NCBI GenBank assembly: GCA_026874595.1
Contig: CM049308.1
Location: 19,755,867 to 19,819,866 of the forward strand
Reading direction: 5' to 3'
Source: Sipunculus nudus
Taxonomy: Eukaryota; Annelida; Sipuncula; Golfingiida; Sipunculidae
Length of the DNA: 64,000 bases
Both the position numbers and the translations under genes were made by a program. Positions 22,687 through 34,232 of the stretch are shown in pieces. Below the pieces are notes generated by a model that ran no database searches, had not been told where the DNA came from, and worked only from the letters and a program-made list of their open reading frames with translations. Within the stretch, counting starts at the first letter, position 1; every line of letters begins with the position of its first letter.

Positions 22687-23222
22687 ATGGCAGTGTCACA
22701 CAGCACTTACGCATAAATTACGCATAAACCACTCATAAAATATGAGGCATACGCGGAGATACGCAATTCATGCGCGATATACGTAATTCATAAGTTTTTC
22801 ATGCGCATTTCATTCGTCGATATGCGCAGCGAGTGGGGGCCGGGGTGGGCATACGCGGACATACTGGAAAACGGTTTTGAGCTGCACAAAATATTTCCTC
22901 TTTTACGCGATCTATGCGTAATTTACGTAGTTTATACGCAGTTCTTACGCAATTCATGCGTAATTCATACGCGCATGTGCGCGATACATACGAGATTGTT
23001 ATGCAAAATCGGCGATTTTCACGACCGTTCCGCGTATGTTTAACGAACCTTTCACGCATATAAAAGGCATGTATCGCAGATATATCACTTATATATTGCG
23101 TATACCGCTAAAAACTTCGCACATTACACATGAATCACTTATAAAAAGAGATGAACTACGCTAGATTTACGCTAGAATCATGCATGCTTCACGCAAGAAT
23201 CGCGTATGAGGACAGGGTAGAT
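22687..23222. mobile_element. TACGCA/ATGCGTA-rich insertion, candidate MITE
   Basis: About 535 bp packed with variants of TACGCAATTCATGCGTAATT in both orientations. Its edges read CAGTGTCACACAGCACTTACG on the left and, reverse-complemented, CCCTGTCCTCATACGCG on the right, an imperfect terminal inverted repeat. It interrupts the Q1 block: the homologous place in Q2 (around 35540) lacks it. The CpG-rich words contrast with the AT-rich flanks. No open frame of interest. Confidence 0.55.
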
Positions 23223-23319
23223 AAACCGGCCGATTCCGGACCGCTGATGTTTGCTCGTCAGCGGTCTTCGTGGTTGTTTTTTCTTTATTTTATGGTGTCC
23301 AGTCTGTAATGACCGGTGA

Positions 23320-24020
23320 GGTTGGGGGGGGGGGGGGTTCCACTGGTGTTATGACCTAACAATCGGGTTGATTATTCACAACGCACCAGAATATGTGCTT
23401 CACACACCGGGGCTGATACACAATATCATTTCAGGTGTGCTACCGCTTTTTCACGTAGGCCCACACCGAAACAGAACTTTGCAGATTTACATATACTTAG
23501 AATAAGAATAATATTAGACAACATACAAAAATGGAGGCTGTGACCACCACAAGAATATGACAACATGTTTTGGTGCTACGACAGATAATGAAGTCGCTCC
23601 CATACCAAAGTGTTTCTGATGTCCGGAAACTGATAAACAGGACCATTGCATGACTACCAGTGTGTCGTTCTACATTTATATTGAACAAGAGCTCAGCGGT
23701 CACATGATGAAAGAGGGTAGGATGGTGCAAGATGCCCACATTCAGGGAAAATCGTCATTGCTATTTTGCTGATAGCCTTAAATGTTATTTCTTTTTTTAT
23801 TAAAGTTTATTTCTAACAGTATAAATATATAAAGATTGGAATATTAGCGCAACCATAAATAACTTTTACATAAATGGGAGAAAAATATTCTGTAGCCATG
23901 GGCGTTTTAAACCATCAATGGGACAAAACGCCCAAGGATAGGCGAAAAGATCAAATTAAAAGGTTAAGGCATCTTTAACGATGCATAATGTCGATTAAAC
24001 CTCATATACAGAGGCCATAG
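23320..24020 (+). repeat. Block Qb, copy 1
   Basis: After a poly-G run the words GATTATTCACAACGCA, ATATGTGCTTCACACACCGG, TACCAGTGTGTCGTTCTA, CACATGATG and GCAAGATGCCCA match 35730-36300 in order. Includes a relative of repeat R (23395-23490). No gene. Confidence 0.65.
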
Positions 24021-24101
24021 ATAAGAATGTGTTGAAGCAACCTGGAAATATTCAGACAAGCATAAAATATTCATTCTTCCATAAAACAATATTGACATAC
24101 T

Positions 24102-24103
<2 letters not shown>

Positions 24104-24155
<52 letters not shown>
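24104..24155. repeat. (AT)n microsatellite
   Basis: Pure AT of about 52 bp at the junction between blocks Qb and Qc. The equivalent place in Q2 (about 37710) has none. Confidence 0.95.
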
Positions 24156-24158
<3 letters not shown>

Positions 24159-26480
24159 TATCAACGGAATCCAGCGAGGTATCCTGATATTTCCAGGTAG
24201 GGATTTTACTCAAATCTGGTTACTAGGTGATGCGTGTTTATAAACAAATTCTGATCTCACATCGTAATAAGTTACTATTAAATATAATTCAATCAATTTA
24301 TGTGCAACAAAATGAAAGGGTTTTTTTTTATAGAAATTTAATCTATTTCATGCCCAAGAAAATATAAAATTTGTCAACAGAAGCAGCTAGTCATGCTTAC
24401 AGATTAATTAGGGTAACGTCACACAGATATCCCATTGAATACGTAACAGGTGAGCAACTTAGGACAATATAAACGGGACTATATTTATATTCATGTTAAA
24501 TTTGAGATATTTATAACTTTATATAATGGAATGTTGGTACATGAAAAATAAGTATTTTGTAAGACTAGATAGCAGGTTAAGACTACCTGTATACCTCCGC
24601 CAGTATTCATATCAAACTTTGCCGTATGTACTGTTAAACCAACTAACACTACTGTTTAACTGTCTAACATGTTTGGTCATGGTCGGCTCCTAATACCAAT
24701 GAGTGGTTCTGACTCTTGACCGGGAGGAAGCTACAGAACGATTTTAATCAGAAACATATTATGGATGATCGTTTACCTCAAAAATGTATTTGTACCTCCA
24801 AAATGGATTTCTCCTTCGGAACAACTGTAACCCCTTAACATTATTGACTCAAAATTAGATTATAACTTTTTAGTAAAGTTGTTAATAAGAAACCGAACAA
24901 CCGACAGACCAACCTAGACAAAGATATAATATTTTGCCATTTAGCAGAGGTGTTAAAGGAAAATAGATAAATGATTTTCCTAAGTGTAATTTATTTTAAA
25001 AACCATTTTTTTTACCCACTGAAATACATGCATGAGGCTTTGTAAACATGTATGGAGACCTGTTGTTGCATTTATTCCATTATTTCCTGTGATCATAATA
25101 TGAAAATAGTGACGTTACAACTAAGCGATATGTGTTATTTGTTGCCCATCCCTCCCATCATTCAAGATAAAGAACCAATGACGCTTACCACTAAGAATGC
25201 TTCTGGTTTTGTTATTTGATATTGTGCGATCGATATACAATTCAATGTAGGCGTAATCTTCTCTGGAAATCGGTTGATGTCCTCAGTCAACTCGAAAATA
25301 GATAACGATGGGCAGGCTCAAGGATATGAAGCAATGTCTCATGTAAACGATATCGGAAAGTTATTTATGTCCAGAAAAATGTCAGTTTATAGTCCGAAGT
25401 CAACTGTATCAATATTATATAACATTACCCGTTTCCTTTTTTTTTTTGCCCGGGCCTTTTTATTGCTGTGTTCAGCTTCCTGGATACATGTATCCAAAGC
25501 ATCCTAAAGGGGATCGAAAGAATAGAAAGGTAACGTTATCTCAAAAATTATTTAGCCAATGATTTCAGACCATAAAGGGGTCACTTACTGGAGCGAAAAT
25601 CTCGACCTGCCCAGTATAGTGATCATAACGCATTGCGCCCGGTTCTTAATGAGTTGGCGTCGGATTCTGAATCAGCTGGATGTGCTTGAACGTCAAAAGA
25701 CCTGAATTTAAATTCATGAAGCATAAAATGCCTCAGAAATAGATTTAAAATGCTTCACATGACAAATAGGTTCTAGATAGATATATTTAAGTTAAATTAA
25801 CAATAAATGGAAAACAATCAGTATTAAGTTTAAAACAATATAAATATTGGAACTTCAGGAGAATTCAAGTCACAGACGCAAAAAGTCCTGAATATCCATA
25901 AAACTATTTGAACAAATGAGTTTTCCGTGCGATATAACAGTTGACAGACTTGATTGTGATAGCAGGTACTGTAAATTCCAAAGTTTATGACCAGCTACAT
26001 CAAAAGCTTGCTTACCTTTAGTTATGAATAGCACAACTAAAAGATTCTTTGGGAAAGAGCAAAGGTGTCGGTTATGATGGCAGGGTTATATGAGCTCCTG
26101 CAGATAATACGGAGACCATTGTTTTTTGGCCTTGGATAAGAGGACCAGAACCTGAAATTGGGTACTCTTAAATACTGGCAACCAATGAAGGGCATGGAGC
26201 ACAGGTGTGATGTACACAGATTTTCCCTTGCACGTTACAATGCGCTCCATCACATTTGTTTAGTTTCTAAGTGAGATCGGAAGTTAGACTACAAAGGGGT
26301 GCATTCCAGCATTCTAGTGATAAAGGCTTGAACCGACTCTTCTGCAGCATCTTGATATCACAGATGTTATACTAATGAGCATATGCCCTACGGCACTAGC
26401 TCTCGATGTGAGCCTCCATACTAGCTTTAGTTTTCACACTGATGTTATTGACCTCATGACCTTATTTTGGACGGGCAGGA
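24156..26480 (+). repeat. Block Qc, copy 1
   Basis: About 2.3 kb that aligns colinearly with 37715-40285. Landmarks: CCAGGTAGGGAT, TCTGGTTACTA, GACTAGATAGCAGGTTAAGA, CTACCTGTAYACCTCCGCCA, GCAGAGGTGTTAAA, CACTGAAATACATGC, TGTGCGATCGAYATACAATT, CAGCTKCCTGGA and GATCGAAAGARTAGAAAGG. No open frame is conserved between copies, so it is not a gene pair I can support. Confidence 0.75.
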
Positions 26481-26509
26481 CAACTTATCCTCTGTACGAG
26501 TTGCTGAGA

Positions 26510-27700
26510 AAAAATTGACACGATTTCTGTTTTTTTTTTTTTTTGCTTGCCGGAAATCGAAGATTTCTGCAAGCAGTAAGTCAGTTGCGTATGTCTGTGG
26601 GTGTGTTTGTGGGTTGGTCACAATGTTTGTGTGTTTGTCACGACTCTACTGGCCACACTTTTGCAGCAATCGCTTTGAAACGTAGATGATGGAGACCGAA
26701 AAGTAATGGAAGCCTATTGTTTTTGGTCAATATAGGTCAAAGGTCACAGATCAAGTTCATCGAAAAAGTCAAAACTTTATTTTTATCATAATTAACTTTG
26801 TCAATATTTAGTCCTATCTGTGGAAATTTGGCTCATTTTCTTCCTCTTTTTCCTTTCCTAGCATAGTCTGGTCAACTTCTCTCAACTTTGTGTCACTGCC
26901 CCTTTAAATAGGTCAAGGTCAAGGTCACTTAAACACTGAAATATTATTTCCTCATAACGTTATGAATTTTGGTTTTATCTTCACAGATTTAAGCTTATTT
27001 TCTTCCGCTTTGTCTTCTTAATAACTTAATCTATAGTCAACTGACCTCAACTTTGTGTCACTTTGTCAATATGTCCTCAATTTCACCTGCTTGTTGGTTC
27101 TTGCCTCTGGCATATAGCATTCTACAGACCACAGTTTAGCAGGAATCACTTTGTAACTTACATATATCATATATTTGGACGATTTTTGAAAGCTGCATGT
27201 GTATTTATTAGATAGATTAATGTTCAAGACCAAAGTCAACAAAACATGTCAAATTCTTATTTTCTCAAAATTTTCTCAATATTGGTCCTATATTAACAAA
27301 CTAAGGGCTCATTTTCTTCCTCTTTGTCATTGAACATTTATTTGACTGTATTCTACATAACTTTCGGCAATCGTTCGAGCTCTGGTCGTCTAACTTGTTT
27401 GCTCCTAACAATTTTGAAGCAATCGATTTGATTACAGGGTTGATTGAACGTCCTGGTAGCCTTTGTTTTTGGTCAATATAGGTCAAAGGGAAGGTCAGGG
27501 TCATCGAAAAGAGTAAACATTTTATTTTTGTCATAACTTTGCAAAAAAAAGGCCTATCTACATGAAATATAGCCCATTTTGTTCCTCCATGCTTTCCCTA
27601 TGAGATGGTCTAGTCAATTGTCATCTCGGTTGTGTCAGTATGTCATGTTCATCCGTCAGATGTGTCATTTGTCGTCAAATTTGCCTTGACCTTAAACTTG
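26510..27700 (+). repeat. Bivalve-type dispersed repeat with internal copies
   Basis: Begins with CTTGCCGGAAATCGAAGATT and GTCTGTGGGTGTGTTTG and contains GGTCAATATAGGTCAAAGG twice (about 26725 and 27472), GGTCAAGGTCAAGGTCACTT (26912) and three versions of GCAATCGCTTTGAAACG-like sequence (about 26665, 27140 and 27418). This is the wording of a very common mollusc repeat as I know it. No coding frame. Confidence 0.7.
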
Positions 27701-28264
27701 CCCCAGTTCAGAATATTATCCTAAAAAGGGTCTATTCCGATATTTGACGTGTAATAACAATATATAATACCTTTCAATCCGAATAAAAGCAGACAGTCTG
27801 ATTGTTTTATTTATATTTACGTATAAAACATGTGGACAAGTTGTGGGCGCGACAAATAATCCGAACACATTCAAAATGGACATATGGCGGCAAGTCAAAA
27901 GAACCGCAGTTTTGCAAATAGCGTATTGCAAATAAGGACCTTTTCAGCTTCTTCACATATGCAAACAAACAGCTTTAAACGTTACATGGTTCTTCCGTTT
28001 TTCTAAATCACCTTGTACATAAACAACCTCATACATCCAAACCTCAATCTTTATATAAAATCTTTCTTAGCAGGAATGACATAAAGTTCATTAATATGTA
28101 AGCAGAGTAAGCCACACGTCACATGAATTCTACGAAAAGCTGGCTCTAAAACACAGCATGACTTGCTGGATGAGAAGAAAACAGAATAAAAGTAAGCTTT
28201 TAAACACGATCTCCCTAAGAGTATCATTGGCCCAGTCTGTGAGATTACGACACTCCCTTACCAT
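27701..28264. other. No gene recognised
   Basis: AT-rich DNA with no repeat or coding signal noticed. Confidence 0.4.
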
Positions 28265-29400
28265 AAAAAGAACGACTGGATAGATCTTAGGGATGTCTTT
28301 ATTAGCTAATCAAATGTAGTGTACCCATGCTCGCAGAGATTCAAACACACCGTGTTAAATGCCCAGGTAGTCTTGCGTCCTTTTTGGCCAATTTAACTAC
28401 TAGTCCTTTGAACCGGCTTTTTTTTCAAGTAATAAGTAAATTTGGTAGTGGTCTTGTAGCTAATCTAAGATCCATGGTACCGTCTCTTTAAGAACGGAAG
28501 GCTCTCGTTTTATTTCACTGAACGCTTAACCAAATAAACCTATAGCCAACATACTCCTACATACACTTTGATATAGTTCAAATTAATTAATGCAATAACA
28601 TAAACATATCTATGCCATCTTAGATGTACATTACCTTATACCAACAAGGGCAATACTTTCATAATGAATATGAATGTTTACTCTTTTAAGTCAGTATGTA
28701 TCATATTTCACAACCGTTTGATTATTTAATTACTTGTTGGGGAATTCATAATTCTTTCTACACAGGCAGGAATCTCATGTTACCCATATTTCCTACTTTT
28801 TAAAGAAAACCTATCCTGAGGAAAGCATCTTATATCTTGAAACCTCGAATTATCTAGTCCATTCCTTTGGAATCCCCAGATCTGTGACCATCTAGTCCAT
28901 TCCTTTGGAATCCCCAGATCTGTGACCTAAGGACCTTTAAATTATCTCTATTACAGTGTCAGAACACCTGTTCTTCTTTTCTTTTTCCCCCATAGCAGTC
29001 AACCAAGTAGGACTTTGGCCTTGTGCTTGAATTGGAGAACCCGGATTACAAAGTCTTCCTTTAAAGCTACATGAGTCCCTGAATGATAACGAAGCACTTT
29101 GCAGATAAAAAAAGTGGAGAGGGAAGAAATAATGAAAGAGAGCGTTGACTTTAAAAGACCGTTCAGCGAGGCGACACCAAGGAATTGATTATCATTCTAT
29201 GGATATGGACGATTATCTTAAACAATCAGTCGAGAAAATAAAATCTTGCCAATTTCCACGATTGGTAAAGAAATGTGCGACAGTTCTTAAAATGGTGGTA
29301 ATTAACATAATCAAGTTAAATCAATTTCCGAGTATACCTTTTATATGGAAGACTAACATTATTATGACAGTATATCATGAACATTATGTCTAATTATCTG
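28265..29400 (+). repeat. Diverged repeat block P, copy 3 (rearranged)
   Basis: 28265-28510 matches the right part of P2 (11570-11820), 28683-28740 matches 10005-10060 and 28905-29400 matches 10950-11400 (CTTGTGCTTGAATTGGAG, GAGAGCGTTGACT, AACAATCAGTCGAGAA). The right part therefore precedes the left part, as expected at the junction of two head-to-tail units. Confidence 0.65.
28852..28927. repeat. 38-bp tandem duplication
   Basis: ATCTAGTCCATTCCTTTGGA through CTGTGACC is repeated immediately, period 38, with no difference seen. The duplication is recent compared with the surrounding diverged blocks. Confidence 0.95.
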
Positions 29401-31121
29401 TAGGCAAAGTCTGAGGCCAGGGTGAAAGGGCACGCAAGGTGACATTTTGAATCATGTAACAGGCCACTCAAGTTGATAACTTCTCATACAGCCGGCTAGG
29501 ACATGTCAACTCCTCTGAAAAATCATTCAGTGTGAAAGCGAATTCGATGTGCCATAATTAAGATTTTGAAAAAGAGCATATACCTCCTATTAAATACAAA
29601 GAGACAAGTAGGACGTGACAGATATCCATGGGCAAATATCCCTCTCTGTCCTTGTTATATATGGCAAAAGTTTGACTGTGATGTAGACCTGCTAAGCAGT
29701 CAGTATATAATGTTTGTAATGTTTCCCACAACAATATGTTAAATAAAACGTTATTCAATGCCTTGAAAGACGTTTATTTCTATGAACATCTTCGTTAGTG
29801 TGGTCTAGTTTGACGGTCAATGAACCATACATTACTTATATAATTTACCGGCTAGTGGCAGTACCTGCCCTAGGTGCAAAAGATAGCCATTTAAACACGC
29901 GTGCCGGTACGTCCTATGAGTTTTACCGGCTGCTCAGTCTTACTGTGGTCGAAAATACTATAAGTTAGAATCGATCCTAAATTAAGGAACTTAATTTTCT
30001 GAACTGGTCATAAACAGAATTTATGCTCTTATTAACAAAGGGGGGGGGGTATAATAATCAAAGGTAACCAGTCAGTTATTTCTGTTCTCAAAGAAAAAAA
30101 AAAAGATCTGACCCTTGTTTAATACCTTGCAAACATCCGCACTGTTAGAATCACTTGCTCTTGTTGTCATCAATTTCTTTTAAACTAGGCAGCATGTTGC
30201 AGCACTAGACCATTGCCCAATAGGAAAACCACTTGCCATGAGAATGGCGAGTGGAAAGATCCATATATGAGGAGTGCAACTTGTGTTGTAAAATAGGATT
30301 GTTAACAGTTTAAGATTGCGTTGAAAGTATTATTGTTAAAATTTCCGTAGAGAGGAAAATTAGGTTGAGCAAATTTATTTTGCGGAACGCATATTTGGCA
30401 CCCCGTAAAATAAATACTTGTTTCAATATTTTAGTATACGTCAGTCACTTCAATTTTGGTCGAGACAAGCATCCATTAACCCTTTTTTATTTGCAAGTTG
30501 ATTGATTTATCTATCACGGAGGCATATTCTAACAAGAAATGCCTTAAAAACTGAATAAAATCAACTTTGACTTGCCCGCTAGTATTTACGAGTAATCACC
30601 ATACCAAGCATCACATCTATTGTGCAAGTTGCAGCAGCAGTCAACATCAGAAGACTTTTCATATCATATATAAGAATATCATCAATGAATAATGAATAGA
30701 AATGTGATAAATTCCATAATATTATAGGGACAGACCATTAATTAACGCGGGATTGTTTGGGGGTGGGGTGGGGGGTTCTAGGCTAGCTAGGGTATATATA
30801 GTTTTCATTCACGGCAAGCAATTTTGTTTTTTAATTTCGATGAAGAATATTTTTTTACTAGGCTCAAGGTATTTATGGCACAATAAATGTTCCTAAAATG
30901 TTAAAAAGATTTACAGTCATTTAAAAATGACATAAGCCCACTACTGAAGGTTTCGCGCACAGACATGCGGGCACTCTTTTAATTCCTCTCAATCATAGGT
31001 GGAGATATTTGGGGGTTTTTTTGCATAAAATAACTATAGTTTACGAATGAGCTGCTTAGGTCAGTTTTATAACCACTTTGTCATGTTGGTCATCCCATTT
31101 TGTATATTGTACTGGGTTCAC
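29401..31121. other. No gene recognised; parts duplicated at 14.5 kb
   Basis: 30885-30965 matches 14470-14560, and 31040-31121 resembles the left flanks of F1 and F2. The rest shows no signal. Poly-G at 30042-30050. Confidence 0.4.
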
Positions 31122-31519
31122 TAGCGCCTCTCATTAAAACACGGTTCCTCGGAGTTTGAAGCTGCAGTCTGAAAGATGCTTTTAGGTGGCGGGCAGATCT
31201 CCTTTGCGACGTCCATGTTGCCTGCTTTTTGTGACATATAATAAATATGGATATAGAGAATCATCAGTCTCAGGGACGTTCATACAGATTTTACTTGGGA
31301 AAAAAACCCGGCCGGAATGTAGGTTTGGTTTCGAATAATGTATCTCCCTTATATATATGAGATATGTTTAATTGCACACACACACACACATAGATAGGTA
31401 GATGGATAGGTAGGTAGATATAGGTAAAGAGGAGAAAAAGTGACGTTTTTTAAATACTTATTTATTCTTTTAGATAAAAGACGTCACTATTATTCACACA
31501 AAGACTATAGGGCATTATC

Positions 31520-31553
<34 letters not shown>

Positions 31554-31908
31554 ATATATTTATATATATATATATATATAATCAGGTGTGTGTTAAACTA
31601 TACATAACGATAACGCGCTCAACTGACAGGAGCTGTAAAAATAGTATAGTTCTCATTATAAAGGGTTTCCGAAGAGCGAGGACCAACAGCTCTTACGAAA
31701 CAACGTTGTAAAAGCCATGTAGGTTAATCTCTTGAACTAATGTCTTTTCCATGTTATATCTGAATAAGCGTCCTTGAAACAGACGACACTTTTGTTCCTG
31801 ATATATTGTATGTCATTCAGCAGACCACCCAGACTTCGCCAGGGAGTCCTTCCAGCGACCTAAAAGCACCTTTCAGACGGCTGATGCAGACCCCGAGGAT
31901 AATCCTCT
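31122..31908. mobile_element. Foldback-type element F3 with about 160-200-bp inverted arms
   Basis: Left arm 31122-31320 (CACTAGCGCCTCTCATTAAA, GATGCTTTTAGGTGGCGGGC, GTCTCAGGGACGTTC). The reverse complement of the right arm 31752-31908 matches (CAGCCGTCTGAAAGGTGCTT, TTTAGGTCGC, GTTTCAAGGACGCTTATTCA). The interior has CA and AT runs, including about 31520-31580, as in F2. No coding capacity. Flanks align with those of F1 and F2. Confidence 0.65.
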
Positions 31909-31920
31909 TAATTAAAGTCG

Positions 31921-31921
<1 letters not shown>

Positions 31922-31983
<62 letters not shown>
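31922..31983. repeat. (AT)n microsatellite next to F3 right arm
   Basis: About 60 bp of pure AT immediately outside the right arm, as at F2. Confidence 0.95.
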
Positions 31984-31985
<2 letters not shown>

Positions 31986-32114
31986 AACTGAATGTATGTG
32001 GCCTTGCCGACAACGATGATCGAGGGTTCACTCAGTGTACATTGCCCTCTTTTTCCAACCCATCTTGTTGCTTTTTTAGGAGCCCGGGAGATGACATGGT
32101 GAAAAATAATTATT

Positions 32115-32430
32115 CATTCTTGCGCACGAATTACTTATCCGTGCGCACAATTTACTAGGCGTGAAAATATATTTCCTATGTGGAAAAAATATTTAATTAG
32201 TGCGCAAGATTTAGTTATTCGCGCGAGCGAATTAAAAGGAGTGAAAAATGTATTTCCAATGTGGAAAAAACATTTATGAATTCGTGCGAATTTCCAAGAG
32301 TAAAAAATATATCTAAGGTAGAAAATATTTATGAATTCGAATATATGCGCAAGTATTACAAGGAGTGAAAAAAATATATTTCTAGTGAAAAAAAATACTT
32401 TTTTATTAGTGGCCAATGAGAACAGCTTTC
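32115..32430. repeat. Left inverted-repeat arm with GTGCGCAC subrepeats
   Basis: Subrepeats near 32118, 32195, 32285 and 32345 each pair a TGCGCA/GCGCGAGCG core with GGAGTGAAAAA and TATTTC...GTGGAAAAA phrases. Reverse-complementary to 33950-34232. Confidence 0.7.
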
Positions 32431-33121
32431 TTATGTTGTTGGCTCAATAGGGAAGGAAAGCCTCGCTTGACAGGCCGCGAGACTTTGCGAGATTGGGTAC
32501 ATGGGATTTACTTCCAGTGTAGTTTTGGATGTTAAACAAACCGTTTTAATGCTCGCTCCAAATGATCTCAGACGCAAAATGCTTGTGTGATTGAACTAAA
32601 GCAATAAAATAATAATTGCAATTCATCCAGTGAGATCCTCCCAAACTACTGGATTCTATATATGACGTGGGGATCATCTAAAACATCTAAAGACAGCGAT
32701 GTTTGTCAGCGATCTTTCTGTATAACATATAATAGAATTTTTAGGATTTTTATTGGGTAGACTTTCTAAATTTCAAAGCACAGACAAAAATAAATATATA
32801 GAAATATATAATATATATATATATGTGTGTGTGTGTGTGCGTATCATATTCCTTATCTTAATGTTTAATATATATCTCTTGTTTTTTTTGTGTGAATATA
32901 TAAAATAAAATAAAAAACACGTAAATAAATATATATTATATTCATATATATACACACATATAAAATATATATTGTCTATTTATTCTTAAACAAAAGGAAA
33001 CATAATTTCAATATTTTATTATATTCATATGATAGGTACATATTATATATCATATAATATTTTAAACATATTTTACTTTTTAAAATATTTAATATTTATA
33101 ATCATATAATTCATTTATAGT

Positions 33122-33140
33122 CTATATATATATATTATAT

Positions 33141-33207
<67 letters not shown>
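33122..33207. repeat. (AT)n microsatellite
   Basis: About 85 bp of alternating AT with minor interruptions, inside the candidate transposon. Confidence 0.95.
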
Positions 33208-33211
<4 letters not shown>

Positions 33212-33446
33212 CCAAGGCAAAAAAATAAAAGGTATGGTTCTCAGGCAGCGCCCACAGCAATTTTAAACCCACGCATCAAAAATTTTTATTTTAATTTTCA
33301 ATAGAAACTTTATCGAAACATACCAAAAAATTAAAAACAAAAAAAAACCGCCCGCCCGCATTGATTTCTTTAAAAAAATGCCTGAGATCTATACCTTTTT
33401 TCATTTTGGCCCAAATACTTCACATTTATTATTTTAACATAATTTA

Positions 33447-33914
33447 TTATCTTTCTTTAAATCCGTCAACGCATCCTTTTATACAGATTCCAAAGGGTTT
33501 CAAATTATCGTAGGAGTCGAAACGCCAGAGGAAATTTGGACCCCTTAGAAAAATAGGAACGCCGATGTAATCTTCGGGATCTGCGTTCTGCAGAACCAGC
33601 TGGGTCAAGAATTGAGAGAAGTCGACGGACATCCTATTTTCTGGTTTTTATTTATTTCTGTACACATTTATGAAAGATCCATCTGTACCCAAGTAAAGAT
33701 CCTTATGTCTGAATTTTGGATTGATTATTTAAAACCTAACAGCGACACCAGTATCTTTGTATCTCCGGCGATCTTGACCGAGTTGTTTGAGTATCCTCTG
33801 CTGGTGCCGCATGGATACCACTATTCCATGCTTTCCACTTAGAATAGCCAGTATGTCCGTGTGGGGTAAAACCAAGTCGAAATAAAGATGAATAAGTTGA
33901 TCACGCTCTTCCAT
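33447..33914 (-). pseudogene. Decayed DDE integrase / transposase fragment
   Basis: Read on the minus strand. The first frame (33914-33729, 61 aa) gives EERDQLIHLYFDL...DILAILSGKHGI..SMRHQQRILKQLG, matching the N-terminal helix-turn-helix segment (LI..YF..G....DIL..L...HGI..S.R...R.L...G) of a metazoan integrase-like family. After a stop and about 95 bp of frame-disrupted sequence, the second frame (33632-33447, 61 aa) gives RGPNFLWRFDSYDNLKPFGI and CIKGCVDGF, equal to the family motif GPN.LWH.D.YDKLKP.GI.I.GCIDGF that begins the rve catalytic core. The first catalytic Asp is kept; His before it is Arg. The rest of the core is absent. Its probable role was DNA strand transfer. It is now a truncated pseudogene. 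Confidence 0.75.
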
Positions 33915-33949
33915 ATCGCTTTTGACTCTATATATGTAAGCCTTGTCAG

Positions 33950-34232
33950 GCTGCTTTTCATTGGCTGAGAATTCGTGCGCACAGATTACTAAACTTACGG
34001 ATTAACCAATGAGAATTAAACCAGCTCTTTGATACAACGATCCTCATTGGCTACTAATTCATGCGCTCGGATGAGTAAATCGTGCGCACGAACTAATAAT
34101 TATTTTGACCACCATGGATATAATTTTTTCACACCTAGTAATTCTTGCGCACGGATTAATAAATATTTTTCCACCTCTGCATTATATTTTTCACACTTGG
34201 TAATTCGTGCGCACGGATTAGTAATTCGTGCG
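33950..34232. repeat. Right inverted-repeat arm with GTGCGCAC subrepeats
   Basis: GAATTCGTGCGCACAGATTA, AAATCGTGCGCACGAAC, TTCTTGCGCACGGATTAATA and AATTCGTGCGCACGGATTAG recur at roughly 65-110 bp spacing. TCGTGCGCACGA is a perfect 12-bp palindrome. Reverse-complementary to the left arm. Confidence 0.75.

Larger units (their letters stand above)
32115..34232. mobile_element. Candidate DNA transposon with palindrome-rich long inverted repeats and a DDE integrase remnant
   Basis: The left end (32115 onward: TGCGCACGAATTACTTATCC, GTGCGCACAATTTAC, GTGTGGAAAAAATATTT-like phrases) matches the reverse complement of the right end (34232 backward: CGCACGAATTACTAATCCGT, GTGCGCACGAATTACC, GGTGGAAAAATATTTATTAA). 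Each arm spans about 300 bp and holds three or four degenerate subrepeats of roughly 70-85 bp, each with a GTGCGCAC-type palindrome and a TTTTTCAC... phrase. CCAATGAG words sit at the inner edge of both arms. Between the arms lie AT runs and, on the minus strand, a decayed integrase-like gene. No convincing target duplication seen. Assigning the gene to the arms is inference. Confidence 0.5.
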
